Source of the DNA: Thalassovita sp.
GTDB taxonomy: Bacteria > Pseudomonadota > Alphaproteobacteria > Rhodobacterales > Rhodobacteraceae
Reading direction: 5' to 3'
Length of the DNA stretch: 64,000 bases
Assembly: GCA_017792425.1 (NCBI GenBank)
Contig: CP051233.1
Location: 964,402 to 1,028,401, forward strand
A model generated the notes under the pieces. It was not told the origin of the DNA, searched no databases, and saw only the letters and a program-made list of their open reading frames with translations. Both the position numbers and the translations under genes were made by a program. The first letter of the stretch is position 1. The number at the start of each line of letters is the position of its first letter. This document shows, one piece after another, positions 1 through 8,588 of this stretch.

Positions 1-1
1 A

Positions 2-244
2 CCCGCGTCGGCCTACAAGACCATGAAAGAGGTGCTGCGTGATCCGCAACTGGCGCATCGCGGCGCTCTTGTCGAGGTCGAGGATGCCGGCGGCACCTTC
101 CTGTCGCTGAACCCGCCGTTTCAGATGTCGGGCGCGGATGTCTCGGTGAACCGTTGGGTGGCGTCGCTGGGCGAGCACAGCGGCGAGATCGCGCGCGAAC
201 TGGGCTCGGAAGCGCGGCTGGCCGCCGTGGCGGACCCGCAATGA
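2..244 (+). CDS. CaiB/BaiF family CoA-transferase, C-terminal end (partial)
   Basis: Only the last 80 or so residues are in the window; the reading frame is open from the left edge to the stop at 242-244. The visible part (FLSLNPPFQMSG, then a short helical tail) resembles the C-terminal end of family III CoA-transferases, where a line about the shared catalytic core giving way to a PPF-type segment is common. Such enzymes move CoA between acyl-CoA and a free acid in the cytoplasm. The stop overlaps the next start (ATGA), so the gene is probably co-translated with the nitronate monooxygenase gene and would form the top of the acyl-CoA operon. The identification rests on a short tail and on context, so it is moderate. 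Confidence 0.55.
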   Translation, partial: PASAYKTMKEVLRDPQLAHRGALVEVEDAGGTFLSLNPPFQMSGADVSVNRWVASLGEHSGEIARELGSEARLAAVADPQ

Positions 245-1281
245 CCCAAAGCCGCACCACCTCGCGCGCTGACGCTTTCGCCGCCTTGCGAGTGCCGGTT
301 GTCTGTGCGCCGATGTTTCTGGTCACCGGGCCCGACATGGTGATTGCCGCCTGCCGGGCGGGCATCGTCGGCGCCCTGCCTGCGGCCAATGCCCGGCCCA
401 TCGAGGTGCTTGACGACTGGATGCGCCGCATCACCGACGCGCTTGACGCGGCGCGTGCGGCGGGTGAAAACCCGGCGCCCTGGGCCTTCAACTTGATGAC
501 CCATTCAACCAACTCGCGGCTGGATGACGAGTTGGCGCTGGTGGCCAGGTATCGCCCGCCGGTGGTGATCACCGCGCTGGGCAGCCCCAGACCCGCGATT
601 GAGGTGGTGCATGGCTATGGCGGGCTGGTGATTGGCGACGTGATCAACATCAAGCTGGCGAAAAAGGCGGCGGCGGTGGGGGTTGACGGGCTGGCCTGCA
701 TCAGCAGCGGCGCGGGCGGCCATACCGGCAGCCTGTCGCCCTTTGCCTTTGTCACCGCGGTCCGGCGGTTTTTCGACGGGCTGGTCATTCTCGGCGGCGG
801 GATTTCCGACGGGTTCGGCGTTGCCGGGGCGATCGCGGCGGGGGCCGATCTGGTCTATATGGGCACGCGGTTCATCGCCTGCAAAGAGAGCCTCGCGCCA
901 GAAGCCTACAAGCGGATGATGGTGGAGTGCGACATCGAGGATCTGGTGGTCAGCGCCAGCATCACCGGCACCCCGGCCAGCTGGCTGAAACCGTCGCTGA
1001 GTGCTGCCGGGCTTGACCCCGACAACCTGCCCGACCCGCAGGCGCGCAATTATGACGGCAACCGCCCGATCAGCGCGCGCCGCTGGGTCGATACCTGGAG
1101 CGCCGGGCAGGGCGTCGGCGTGATCGATCGGGTCGCGCCGATGGCCGAGATCGTGACCACGCTGGAACAGGATTTTCACCGCGCGCAAAGCCGGTTTCAA
1201 CGCCTGCATCCCACCGAAGCGCCCGCTGCGGCGGAAAAAAACCCACAAATCACACCCAAGAAGGACCGTTCTCATGCGTGA
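241..1281 (+). CDS. Nitronate monooxygenase / 2-nitropropane dioxygenase-like flavoprotein
   Basis: A 346-residue protein with the TIM-barrel layout of the NMO family: an N-terminal PVVCAPMF segment, then GADLVYMGTRFIAC near residues 200-215 for FMN phosphate binding, preceded by the glycine-rich GLACISSGAGGHTG. Family members oxidise alkyl nitronates with FMN, but many operon-borne homologues in acyl-CoA clusters act on unknown substrates or as enoyl reductase-like proteins. The start at 241 is chosen because it overlaps the upstream stop as ATGA; an upstream in-frame extension has no family similarity. Its stop overlaps the following thiolase start by 8 bases. The role in this operon is unknown. 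Confidence 0.8.
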   Translation: MTQSRTTSRADAFAALRVPVVCAPMFLVTGPDMVIAACRAGIVGALPAANARPIEVLDDWMRRITDALDAARAAGENPAPWAFNLMTHSTNSRLDDELALVARYRPPVVITALGSPRPAIEVVHGYGGLVIGDVINIKLAKKAAAVGVDGLACISSGAGGHTGSLSPFAFVTAVRRFFDGLVILGGGISDGFGVAGAIAAGADLVYMGTRFIACKESLAPEAYKRMMVECDIEDLVVSASITGTPASWLKPSLSAAGLDPDNLPDPQARNYDGNRPISARRWVDTWSAGQGVGVIDRVAPMAEIVTTLEQDFHRAQSRFQRLHPTEAPAAAEKNPQITPKKDRSHA

Positions 1282-2461
1282 AGCCGTGATCGTATCCACC
1301 GCGCGTACCGCGATGGCCAAATCCCACCGGGGCGAATTCAACATGATTTCCGGCCCCAGCCTGGCCTCCTTCGCGGTCAAGGCCGCCGTCGCACGCGCCG
1401 GGATCGAGCCCGATCTGATCGAGGATCTGGTGCTCGGCTGCGGCTATCCCGAGGGGCGCACCGGGCGCAATATCGGGCGCCAGACGGTGATCCGCTCCGG
1501 CCTGCCGATCTCCATTGCCGGCAACACGGTCAGCCGGTTCTGCGCCTCGGGGCTTCAGGCCGTGGCGATGGCCGCCGACAATATCGTCGCCCAGGGCGTG
1601 CCGGCGGTTGTGGCCGGCGGGGTCGAGAGCATTTCCGGCATCCGCCCGCGCGGGGACGGCGACAACGGGGTCGATCCCTGGATCGCCGCGCACAAGCCCG
1701 ATTTCTACATGCCGATGATCGAAACCGCCGACATTGTGGCGGCGCGCTACCGCATCAGCCGCGAGGATCAGGACGCGTTCGCGCTGGAAAGCCAGCGCCG
1801 CACCGCCGCCGCGCAACAGGCGGGTGTGTTTGCCGGTGAAATCGTCCCCGTGACCACCACCATGTCAGTCACCGACCGCGAGACCGGGGAGGTCAGCCAG
1901 CGCGAGGCAACCATCGACATGGACAATTGCAATCGGCCGCAAACCACGCTGGAAAGCCTTGCCAAGCTGGAGCCCATTCGCGGCGACGGGCAATTCGTCA
2001 CCGCCGGCAACGCGTCGCAGCTTTCGGACGGTGCCTCGGCTTGTGTCCTCATGGACGGTGCCGAGGCTGCGCGCCAGCACCTGTCGCCGCTCGGCGCATT
2101 TAGGGGTTTTGCCATGGCAGGTTGTGAGCCCGACGAAATGGGTATCGGGCCGGTCTTTGCGGTGCCCAAGCTTCTGGCCCACCACGGCCTCAAGGTCGAG
2201 GATATCGACCTTTGGGAGTTGAACGAGGCGTTCGCGTCGCAGGCGCTTTATTGCCGCGACCGCCTTGGCATCGCGCCCGAACGTCTCAACGTCAATGGCG
2301 GGGCGATTGCCACCGGCCACCCCTATGGCATGACCGGCGCGCGGCTGGTCGGGCACGCGCTGCAGGAAGGCCGCCGCCGCAAGGCGCGCTATGCGGTGGT
2401 GTCGATGTGCGTTGCCGGCGGCATGGGGGCGGCGGCATTGCTTGAGGTTTTCGATGGCTGA
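1274..2461 (+). CDS. Acetyl-CoA acyltransferase (thiolase)
   Basis: A 395-residue, full-length thiolase. The nucleophilic Cys is Cys90 (SRFCASGLQAV), the active-site His is about His349 (ATGHPYGMTGAR) and the second Cys about Cys379 (SMCVAGGMGAA), so all three catalytic residues of the degradative thiolase family are present. It would cleave a 3-ketoacyl-CoA with CoA to acetyl-CoA and a shortened acyl-CoA, or run the reverse condensation, in the cytoplasm. It overlaps the nitronate monooxygenase gene by 8 bases and is followed after about 100 bases by the TctB/TctA transporter. It is distinct from the two SCP2-like thiolase homologues further right in the window. Confidence 0.92.
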   Translation: MREAVIVSTARTAMAKSHRGEFNMISGPSLASFAVKAAVARAGIEPDLIEDLVLGCGYPEGRTGRNIGRQTVIRSGLPISIAGNTVSRFCASGLQAVAMAADNIVAQGVPAVVAGGVESISGIRPRGDGDNGVDPWIAAHKPDFYMPMIETADIVAARYRISREDQDAFALESQRRTAAAQQAGVFAGEIVPVTTTMSVTDRETGEVSQREATIDMDNCNRPQTTLESLAKLEPIRGDGQFVTAGNASQLSDGASACVLMDGAEAARQHLSPLGAFRGFAMAGCEPDEMGIGPVFAVPKLLAHHGLKVEDIDLWELNEAFASQALYCRDRLGIAPERLNVNGGAIATGHPYGMTGARLVGHALQEGRRRKARYAVVSMCVAGGMGAAALLEVFDG

Positions 2462-2562
2462 GCCAGCAGCGATCTCATCACCAAAGGCTGAAATGATCTG
2501 CGGGATCGAGGGGATCGTGCTAGGCTGGACCGGTTGAGACAACCAAGGACGCGAGGTGCAGG

Positions 2563-3015
2563 ATGATACATTTTGACAAACAGGACATGACCGCCGGCGC
2601 GGTTCTGGGCGGGTTTGGGCTTTTTGTCGCCGTCTATGCCGGGCGCCATTATGACTTTGGCACCACCGCATCCATGGGCCCGGGCTACTTCCCGGTGGTT
2701 CTGGGCGCGATTCTGGCGGCGCTGGGCGGGCTGATCATGCTGTTGTCGATCCGCCGCGTGCCGGGGGCGCCTTATCAGGCACCGTTTGGCCTGCGCCCGC
2801 TGATCGCGGTGCTGTTGGCGGTTCTGGTCTTTGCCGGGCTGATCCTCAAGCTGGGGCTGGTTCCGGCGACCATCGCGCTGACCCTTGTGGCGTCCCTGGC
2901 CGAACCGAAGTTTCATCTGCAACGGGCGACCCTCTTGGGTATTAGCCTCGCGCTCCTATCGTGGCTGATCTTCAAGGTCGGTCTGAAAATGCCGCTTCCG
3001 GCGTTTTTGTTCTGA
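2563..3015 (+). CDS. Tripartite tricarboxylate transporter small membrane subunit (TctB family)
   Basis: A 150-residue hydrophobic protein with about four predicted membrane spans (near residues 10-25, 42-62, 80-100 and 118-140), the size and shape of TctB, the small membrane subunit of TTT carriers. The motif GPGYFPVVLG after the first span is typical of the family. It lies directly upstream of tctA, the usual gene order. A GAGGTGCAGG sequence just before the ATG provides a ribosome site. No periplasmic TctC receptor gene is in the window, so the receptor must be upstream or elsewhere. The substrate is probably a carboxylic acid linked to the acyl-CoA genes around it; this is inferred from context. 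Confidence 0.85.
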   Translation: MIHFDKQDMTAGAVLGGFGLFVAVYAGRHYDFGTTASMGPGYFPVVLGAILAALGGLIMLLSIRRVPGAPYQAPFGLRPLIAVLLAVLVFAGLILKLGLVPATIALTLVASLAEPKFHLQRATLLGISLALLSWLIFKVGLKMPLPAFLF

Positions 3016-3168
3016 TCGGGGCGGGGCGAAAACCATGCGCACCTTTGTGACAATAGCCCCAACCGCAGGCGCCGGACATTACCGGCCAGCGGACAGAGCC
3101 GTGCCAGAGCACCGGGCAGAATTTCAGACAGGCCAGCCGTGGCCCGACACCGTTCGAAAGGCATAAAG

Positions 3169-4701
3169 ATGGACCTGTTTGCGACCTTCTATTCAAACCT
3201 GGCGCTGGGTATGGGCGAGGCGGTGACGCTGTCCAACCTGTGGTATTGCCTCATCGGTGTGACGCTGGGCTGTCTGGTCGGGGTGTTGCCGGGGCTCGGC
3301 TCGATCATCACCATTTCGCTGTTGCTGCCGATCACCTATCATCTGCCCACCAGCGGCGCGCTGATCATGCTGTGCGGGGTCTATTTCGGCGCCGATTACG
3401 GCGGCGGGACGACCTCCATCCTGCTTGGCATCCCCGGGCATCCGGCGGCGGCGGTGGATGTGCTGGACGGCTATCCGATGACCAAACAGGGGCGCGGCGG
3501 GGTCGCCTTGTTCATGAAGACCATCGCCTCGGCCTGGGGCTCGTTTGTCGGCATCGTGCTGTTGATGCTGTTCGCGCCGATCCTGTCGAAATTCGCGTTG
3601 CAATTCGGCCCCGCTGAATATTGCGCGCTGATGCTTCTGGGGCTGGTGGCGGCGGCGACGGTCGGGCAGGGCTCGCCGGTGAAGGGCGTGGCGATGATGG
3701 TGCTCGGCCTGATCCTCGGCACCGTGGGCACCGATATCAACACCGGCGAACTGCGGTTCAATTTCGGTCTGATGGAGCTTTCGGACGGCGTCGGCCTGAT
3801 CCCCATCGCCATGGGCATCTTCGCGCTGGCCGAGGTGATCAAGAGCGTCAGCAACCCGTCCGACACCTCCACCAAAACCCGGTTCCGGTTCCGCGATCAG
3901 CTGCCAACGCGCGAGGATTGGCGCCGCTCCTTCGCCCCGATGCTGCGCGGCTCCGGGCTTGGCGCGTTTTTCGGCACATTGCCCGGCACCAGCGGCGGCA
4001 TGGCGACCTTCCTCGCCTATTCGGTGGAAAAGCGGATCTCCAAACACCCCGAGGAATTCAGCAATGGCGCCATCGAAGGCATCGCCGCGCCCGAAGCCTG
4101 CAACAACGCCGGCGTCGGCACCGCGTTCATTCCGACCCTGACCCTCGGCATCCCCGGCGACGCGATCATGGCACTTATCCTGGCGGCGCTGGTCATTCAG
4201 GGCATCCAGCCGGGCCCGCAGGTGATGACCAGCCACCCGGAGCTGTTCTGGGGCCTGATCGTCAGCTTCTGGATCGGCAACATCTTTCTGGTGATCCTTA
4301 ACATTCCGCTGATCGGGATCTGGGTGCGGCTGCTGCAAATTCCTTATACGCTTCTGTTTCCGGCGATCATGCTGTTCACCTGCATCGGCGTCTACTCCAC
4401 CAACCGCAACGTCTTCGACCTCTATGCGCTCATCGTGTTCGGCCTGATGGGCTGTGGCATGTTGATGTTGCGGCTGGAGGCGGTGCCGTTGCTGCTCGGC
4501 TTCGTGCTCGGCCCGGCGTTCGAGGAATACCTGCGCCGCTCCCTGTTGTTGTCACGCGGCGATTACGGCGTGTTCATCGACCAGCCCATCAGCCTCGCGG
4601 CGCTGAGCGTTGCGGCGCTGGTGCTGGTCTCCTCGCTCTGGTCGTTCCTGCGCCGGCGCCGCAAGGCCGCCAATGCGGCGCTTGCAGCGGCGCCGGACTA
4701 G
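3169..4701 (+). CDS. Tripartite tricarboxylate transporter large permease (TctA family)
   Basis: A 510-residue integral membrane protein with roughly a dozen hydrophobic segments. The family signature is visible as VGVLPGLGS near residue 35, DYGGGTTSILLGIPG near residue 80, and the inverted-repeat counterpart GTLPGTSGG near residue 280. TctA subunits carry the translocation pathway of binding-protein-dependent secondary carboxylate uptake. The ATG at 3169 has GAAAGG 8 bases upstream; a GTG at 3139 in the same frame would add ten residues that do not look like the family N-terminus. It follows tctB after about 150 bases and ends the rightward operon, facing a leftward LysR gene. Confidence 0.93.
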   Translation: MDLFATFYSNLALGMGEAVTLSNLWYCLIGVTLGCLVGVLPGLGSIITISLLLPITYHLPTSGALIMLCGVYFGADYGGGTTSILLGIPGHPAAAVDVLDGYPMTKQGRGGVALFMKTIASAWGSFVGIVLLMLFAPILSKFALQFGPAEYCALMLLGLVAAATVGQGSPVKGVAMMVLGLILGTVGTDINTGELRFNFGLMELSDGVGLIPIAMGIFALAEVIKSVSNPSDTSTKTRFRFRDQLPTREDWRRSFAPMLRGSGLGAFFGTLPGTSGGMATFLAYSVEKRISKHPEEFSNGAIEGIAAPEACNNAGVGTAFIPTLTLGIPGDAIMALILAALVIQGIQPGPQVMTSHPELFWGLIVSFWIGNIFLVILNIPLIGIWVRLLQIPYTLLFPAIMLFTCIGVYSTNRNVFDLYALIVFGLMGCGMLMLRLEAVPLLLGFVLGPAFEEYLRRSLLLSRGDYGVFIDQPISLAALSVAALVLVSSLWSFLRRRRKAANAALAAAPD

Positions 4702-4742
4702 GGCTGCCTGCTGGCGTCATCCTGTCCGCATCGTTCCCGGCG

Positions 4743-5684
4743 TCAGGCGGAGGCCTTGCCGGAGGTGGCGGCCGACATCTGGTCGAGCGTGGCGGCGATC
4801 TCTTTGGTGAGAAAGGAATTGAGGTATTGCAAGCGCTTGTCGAGATGTGAGTTCAACCGGCGCGACAGGAAATAGGAATACAAGTTGGTGTTCAGATCGG
4901 GAATGTCGAGCGGCACCACAAGCCGCCCGGAGGCCAGACGGTCGGACACGCAGAATCGGCTGGTGATGGCTATGCCCATGCCCTGCGCGGCGGCCTCGAT
5001 CGCCGGAAGCGGGCGCAGGGTAGTGAAGCGAGGGGCATTGAGCGCCCGGCCGACACCGCCGGCGTTGAAGATCCGATACCAGTCGGCGTTGCGCCGCTCG
5101 GTATAGATCAGCGGCGATTTCGCCAACTCGTTCATGTTGGTCACCGGCCCGTGGGTTTCCAGAAAACCGGGGCTGCACACAAGGCACAGCTCATCGCGCA
5201 CCAGCAGATCGAGATCGACGCCGGTCCAGTTGCCCTCGCCATAAAGGATCTGGGCGTCGACGTTCTCGCTTTCGAAATCGACCTTGCGGATGGTGTCGAT
5301 GACGCGCAGGTCCAGAACCCCGTAACGTTTCACGAAACCCGCCAGCCGGGGCAGGAGCCACGCGGTCAGAAAATGCGGCGGCACGGCGATGGTGAAGGTG
5401 CGGGGCACGCCGGATTCGCGGATGTCCTTGGTCGCCGTGGCAATCGCCTCCAGCGAATTGGTGATCCGGTGGAAATAGGCCTCGCCTTTGGGGGTCAGAC
5501 GCAGGCCGCGGCGCAGACGCTGAAACAGCGTGAACCCCAGATGCAACTCCAGCGCCTTTATCTGGTGGCTGACGGCGGGCGGCGTCACGTTCAGCTCTTC
5601 CGCCGCGCCCTTGAGGCTCAGATGGCGCGCTGTCGCCTCAAAGGAACGCAGGGCGTTGAGCGGTGGGAGGGCCTGATTGATCAT
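4743..5684 (-). CDS. LysR-family transcriptional regulator, GcvA-like
   Basis: A 313-residue LysR regulator. The winged helix-turn-helix covers residues 5-65 (LPPLNALRSFEATARHLS, then VTPPAVSHQIKALE), and the rest is the periplasmic-binding-like effector domain. The LPPLNALRSFE opening is characteristic of the GcvA-like branch. The start at 5684 is chosen because the family begins about six residues before LPPL; an ATG at 5720 would add 12 residues without similarity. It is convergent with the tctA gene and divergent from the hot-dog dehydratase gene at 6101, so it probably controls one or both of these acyl-CoA operons. The effector is unknown. Confidence 0.9.
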   Translation of the reverse strand: MINQALPPLNALRSFEATARHLSLKGAAEELNVTPPAVSHQIKALELHLGFTLFQRLRRGLRLTPKGEAYFHRITNSLEAIATATKDIRESGVPRTFTIAVPPHFLTAWLLPRLAGFVKRYGVLDLRVIDTIRKVDFESENVDAQILYGEGNWTGVDLDLLVRDELCLVCSPGFLETHGPVTNMNELAKSPLIYTERRNADWYRIFNAGGVGRALNAPRFTTLRPLPAIEAAAQGMGIAITSRFCVSDRLASGRLVVPLDIPDLNTNLYSYFLSRRLNSHLDKRLQYLNSFLTKEIAATLDQMSAATSGKASA

Positions 5685-6100
5685 GGTTGTGACTATAGTT
5701 TTTCTAAAGCCCATGATCAAGAAATCAATTGTTTGACCCGATCCCGGAACCTATTGTCGGAGTGACTGAAAACACCATCAGTTTCACCCGATGGGCGCTC
5801 GCAGTGGCAGGTTTGACAGGCAGGGATCAGGGCGCAAATCACCCCGCTCTTTCGGCCGGTTCCACCCGCCCCAGACGCCCGTGATCAACGTTCTGGCCCC
5901 CGGCTTTGAACGGTCCGATTCGCTTGCGCGGACACCATCGGGCTGTGTCTGCGCAAGGGCGCGCCAAGGCCGATGTAAAGGCGGTGACAGGTGGTGTTCT
6001 CAGACCGCGCGCCCGTGGCAATCGCTGCGCGCCGCGACGATGAAACGCCTGTTTCGGCCGTATTGGCCGCAACGAAACCGCAAGCGAAGGGACCAAGGCA
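5685..6100. other. Divergent intergenic region between LysR gene and dehydratase operon
   Basis: About 415 bases between the LysR start and the dehydratase start at 6101. Open frames here have no recognisable protein features. The region must hold the promoters of both divergent transcripts. A short AT-rich patch with CAATTG at 5729-5734, close to the LysR start, is the only motif I could pick out; no convincing -35/-10 pair or T-N11-A LysR site was resolved by eye. Confidence 0.5.
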
Positions 6101-6652
6101 ATGACGCTTTATCAGCATCTGGACAAATATATCGCCACCAAGAAACAGAAGGAGTTCGAGCGGAATTTCTTTCTCGACGTGGATCAGTACGAAATCTGGG
6201 AAGAGATCGAGATCGGCCCGGTCAACGAGGCCGCCAACAAGTTCGAAGTCACGGTCGAGGATATCAAGTTCTTCTCCGAGGCCATTCTGGACCCGAACCC
6301 GCTTTTCCACGACGAGGAATACGCCAAGACCACCCACTGGGGTGGCCTGATCGCGCATCCGCTGTTTTTCCACTTCATCAGCCTTTATTGCATTGAGCGC
6401 GGGTTCTGCAACTGGATGCGAATTCCGGGCGCGTTCAATCCCGGTCAGGTGAACGAGCTTTACGAGCCGTTCCGTCCCGGCGACGAGATTACCCTGACTC
6501 TGACCTCGACCGACAAATGGATCAAGCGTGGGTTGCACTACGTCCAGTGCCAGCAGGACTTCACCGACCAAAACGGCGTTCTGAAGGTGCGGCGCTGGCC
6601 GATCCTGTCGGTGCCCCATTCGCGCGCCGAGATCCAAAAATACCTCGACTGA
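6101..6652 (+). CDS. MaoC/FAS1-like hot-dog dehydratase, long half
   Basis: A 183-residue hot-dog-fold protein of the MaoC-like/FAS1-like dehydratase kind. The hydratase-type motif is visible as D64-P-N-P-x-x-H70, followed by WGGLIAHPLFF, which corresponds to the loop ahead of the central hot-dog helix. Such proteins hydrate enoyl-CoA or dehydrate 3-hydroxyacyl-CoA, often as heterodimers of two half-size subunits. The next gene encodes a second, shorter hot-dog protein with its own motif, so the two probably form one enzyme. They open the operon that continues with thiolase, mutase and ligase. The reaction class is likely; the substrate is unknown. Confidence 0.82.
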   Translation: MTLYQHLDKYIATKKQKEFERNFFLDVDQYEIWEEIEIGPVNEAANKFEVTVEDIKFFSEAILDPNPLFHDEEYAKTTHWGGLIAHPLFFHFISLYCIERGFCNWMRIPGAFNPGQVNELYEPFRPGDEITLTLTSTDKWIKRGLHYVQCQQDFTDQNGVLKVRRWPILSVPHSRAEIQKYLD

Positions 6653-6749
6653 GGCAAAAGAATCGCCTGGCCCGGGATGCGGGCCGACCCCTTGCCGTTT
6701 CGCGCGCACCTGAGGGGCCACGCGACTAGATAAATCAATGGAGATCGAA

Positions 6750-7184
6750 ATGTCACTGAGTTTTGAAACCGTCGAATGTGAAACCCAGCTTCCCGAAATC
6801 ACCCGCCACTGCGATCAGGAAGTGATCGACCGCTATGCGGTGGCCTCGCTGGATTATCACCCCATTCACATCAACCCGGAATGGAAGAAACGCCACCCCA
6901 ACCTGCCCGGCGGCAAGGCCACGATCGTGCATGGCCAGATGACCATGGGCTTCATGGCGACGGTGATCACCGACTGGTCCTATGCGTCGGGCGGCAAGAT
7001 CCGAAAACTGCAGGCCAAATATTTCCGAGCAGTCAAGGTCAACGACACCGTGACCGCCGGCGCCAAGGTGAAGGAAAAGCACTTTCACGGCCCCGGCAAG
7101 GATTACCTGGTGCTGGAAATCTTTGCCCGCAATCAGGACGGCGAAGCTGTTGCAGCGGGCACGGCGGAGCTGCTTCTGCCCTGA
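6750..7184 (+). CDS. MaoC-like hot-dog dehydratase, short half
   Basis: A 144-residue hot-dog protein with the motif D35-Y-H-P-I-H40 and, further on, IVHGQMTMGFMA, both features of MaoC-like enoyl-CoA hydratases. It lies 97 bases after the longer dehydratase gene and is presumed to be its partner subunit, as in split MaoC enzymes. The start at 6750 is preferred because GGAG lies 6 bases before it; an in-frame ATG at 6738 would add four residues. The carrier of the catalytic pair cannot be settled, since both subunits keep a D..H motif. The following thiolase gene begins 99 bases downstream. Confidence 0.82.
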   Translation: MSLSFETVECETQLPEITRHCDQEVIDRYAVASLDYHPIHINPEWKKRHPNLPGGKATIVHGQMTMGFMATVITDWSYASGGKIRKLQAKYFRAVKVNDTVTAGAKVKEKHFHGPGKDYLVLEIFARNQDGEAVAAGTAELLLP

Positions 7185-7283
7185 TCCGGGCGTGCCGGGA
7201 TCGGTGCTGCCGTCGGGGCAATCTGCCCGCCGACCGCAGCCCGCGCCCGGCCCCCTAAAGGTCGGATATCCGGAGAACGTGGC

Positions 7284-8570
7284 ATGACATCGAGCTTCGA
7301 ACAGGTCTATATCGTCGGCATCGACATGACGCCGCTTGGCAAGTTTCCTGACCGCACGGTCAAGGATCTGACCGCCGAGGCCGTCAATGGCGCGATGCGC
7401 GATGCCGGTTGCGACATCGGCGATATCGACGCGGCCTGGTTTTCCAACACGCGGCAGGGCATTCTGGAAGGCCAGAACACTATTCGCGGCCAATGCGCGC
7501 TGCGCCCCATGGGGTTTGGCGCCATTCCCATCGTCAACATCGAAAACGCCTGTGCTAGTTCGAGCACCGCGCTGCGCGATGCGGTCGCCCATATCCGCGC
7601 CGGCATGTGCGATGTGGCGCTGATCGCCGGGGCGGAACGGATGTTCTACCCCGACAAAAAGGCCGAGATGCTGCGCGCTTTTGAGGGCGGGTCGGACATT
7701 GACTTGCTTGATGTTTCGCGCATGTGGCTGGCCGGAATCGGGCGCGATTTGCTGGCGCAGATGGAACCCGAAGACGGCGGGGTCACGCATAGTTTCTTCA
7801 TGGACTACTATGCCGCCATGTCGCGGCTGCACATGGAGCTTTACGGCACGACGCCGCGCCAGATTGCCGCCGTGGCCGCCAAGAATCACTTTCATTCGAC
7901 GATGAACCCGCTGGCGCAGTACCGCCGCGACATGACGGTCGACGAGGTGCTGGGCGATCTGGCGATCCGCTATCCGCTGACCCGCGCCATGTGTGCCCCG
8001 ATCAGCGATGGTGGCGCGGCCGCGATCCTTTGCGGTGCGCGCGCGCTGGACCGGTTCGACCGGTCCCGCGCCATCCGCGTCGCGGCGACGGCGCTGGCCA
8101 GCGGCACGGACCGCGATGGTGCGAATTTCGACGGCCATATCGGTCAAGTCGCAGCCAAAGACGCCTATGAACAGGCCAATGTCGGGCCCGAGGCGATGGA
8201 TGTCGCCGAAGTCCATGACGCCTGTGCCTTCGCCGAAATCCTGCAGACCGAAAACCTCGGCTTTTTTGCCCGTGGCGATGGCGGGCCCGAGGCCGAACGC
8301 GGCGCCACACGTCTGGGCGGGCGCATTCCGGTCAACCCCTCCGGCGGGCTGGTGTCCAAGGGCCATCCGGTCGGCGCGACCGGCATCATTCAGATCCACG
8401 AACTGGTGGCGCAATTGCGCGGCAGTGCCGGAGCGCGCCAGGTCGCGGAGGCGCGCTTTGGCGTGGCCGAGAACGGCGGTGGCTTTTGGGGCGTGGAAGA
8501 GGCGGCGACCACGGTGACCATTCTTGAAGGCCCGCCGCGCCAAAAGCCGCGCCCGGGCCGCGCGCCTTGA
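7284..8570 (+). CDS. SCP2-type thiolase family protein
   Basis: A 428-residue thiolase-superfamily protein of the SCP-x/SCP2 branch, starting with a VGIDMTPLGKF strand. The nucleophile is kept as Cys90 (IENACASSSTAL) and the GHP loop is present (SKGHPVGATG). The C-terminal second-Cys position reads ENGGG, without Cys, as is common in this branch. It probably cleaves or forms a 3-ketoacyl-CoA bond in the pathway built by the two dehydratase subunits and the B12 mutase. No DUF35 partner gene is adjacent, unlike the thiolase homologue at 33.9 kb. The gene ends 18 bases before the mutase gene, within which AAGGAG gives a strong ribosome site. Confidence 0.87.
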   Translation: MTSSFEQVYIVGIDMTPLGKFPDRTVKDLTAEAVNGAMRDAGCDIGDIDAAWFSNTRQGILEGQNTIRGQCALRPMGFGAIPIVNIENACASSSTALRDAVAHIRAGMCDVALIAGAERMFYPDKKAEMLRAFEGGSDIDLLDVSRMWLAGIGRDLLAQMEPEDGGVTHSFFMDYYAAMSRLHMELYGTTPRQIAAVAAKNHFHSTMNPLAQYRRDMTVDEVLGDLAIRYPLTRAMCAPISDGGAAAILCGARALDRFDRSRAIRVAATALASGTDRDGANFDGHIGQVAAKDAYEQANVGPEAMDVAEVHDACAFAEILQTENLGFFARGDGGPEAERGATRLGGRIPVNPSGGLVSKGHPVGATGIIQIHELVAQLRGSAGARQVAEARFGVAENGGGFWGVEEAATTVTILEGPPRQKPRPGRAP

Positions 8571-8588
8571 AATGAAGGAGCCAATGGC

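Noticed and set aside
3193..4338. A 381-codon minus-strand frame opposite tctA
   Set aside because: Composition is dominated by Gln, His and Arg as expected for the antisense of a membrane-protein gene; tctA is clear on the other strand.
5791..6396. A plus-strand frame running from the LysR intergenic region into the dehydratase gene
   Set aside because: It overlaps the dehydratase in another frame, is very Arg-rich, and lacks a ribosome site.
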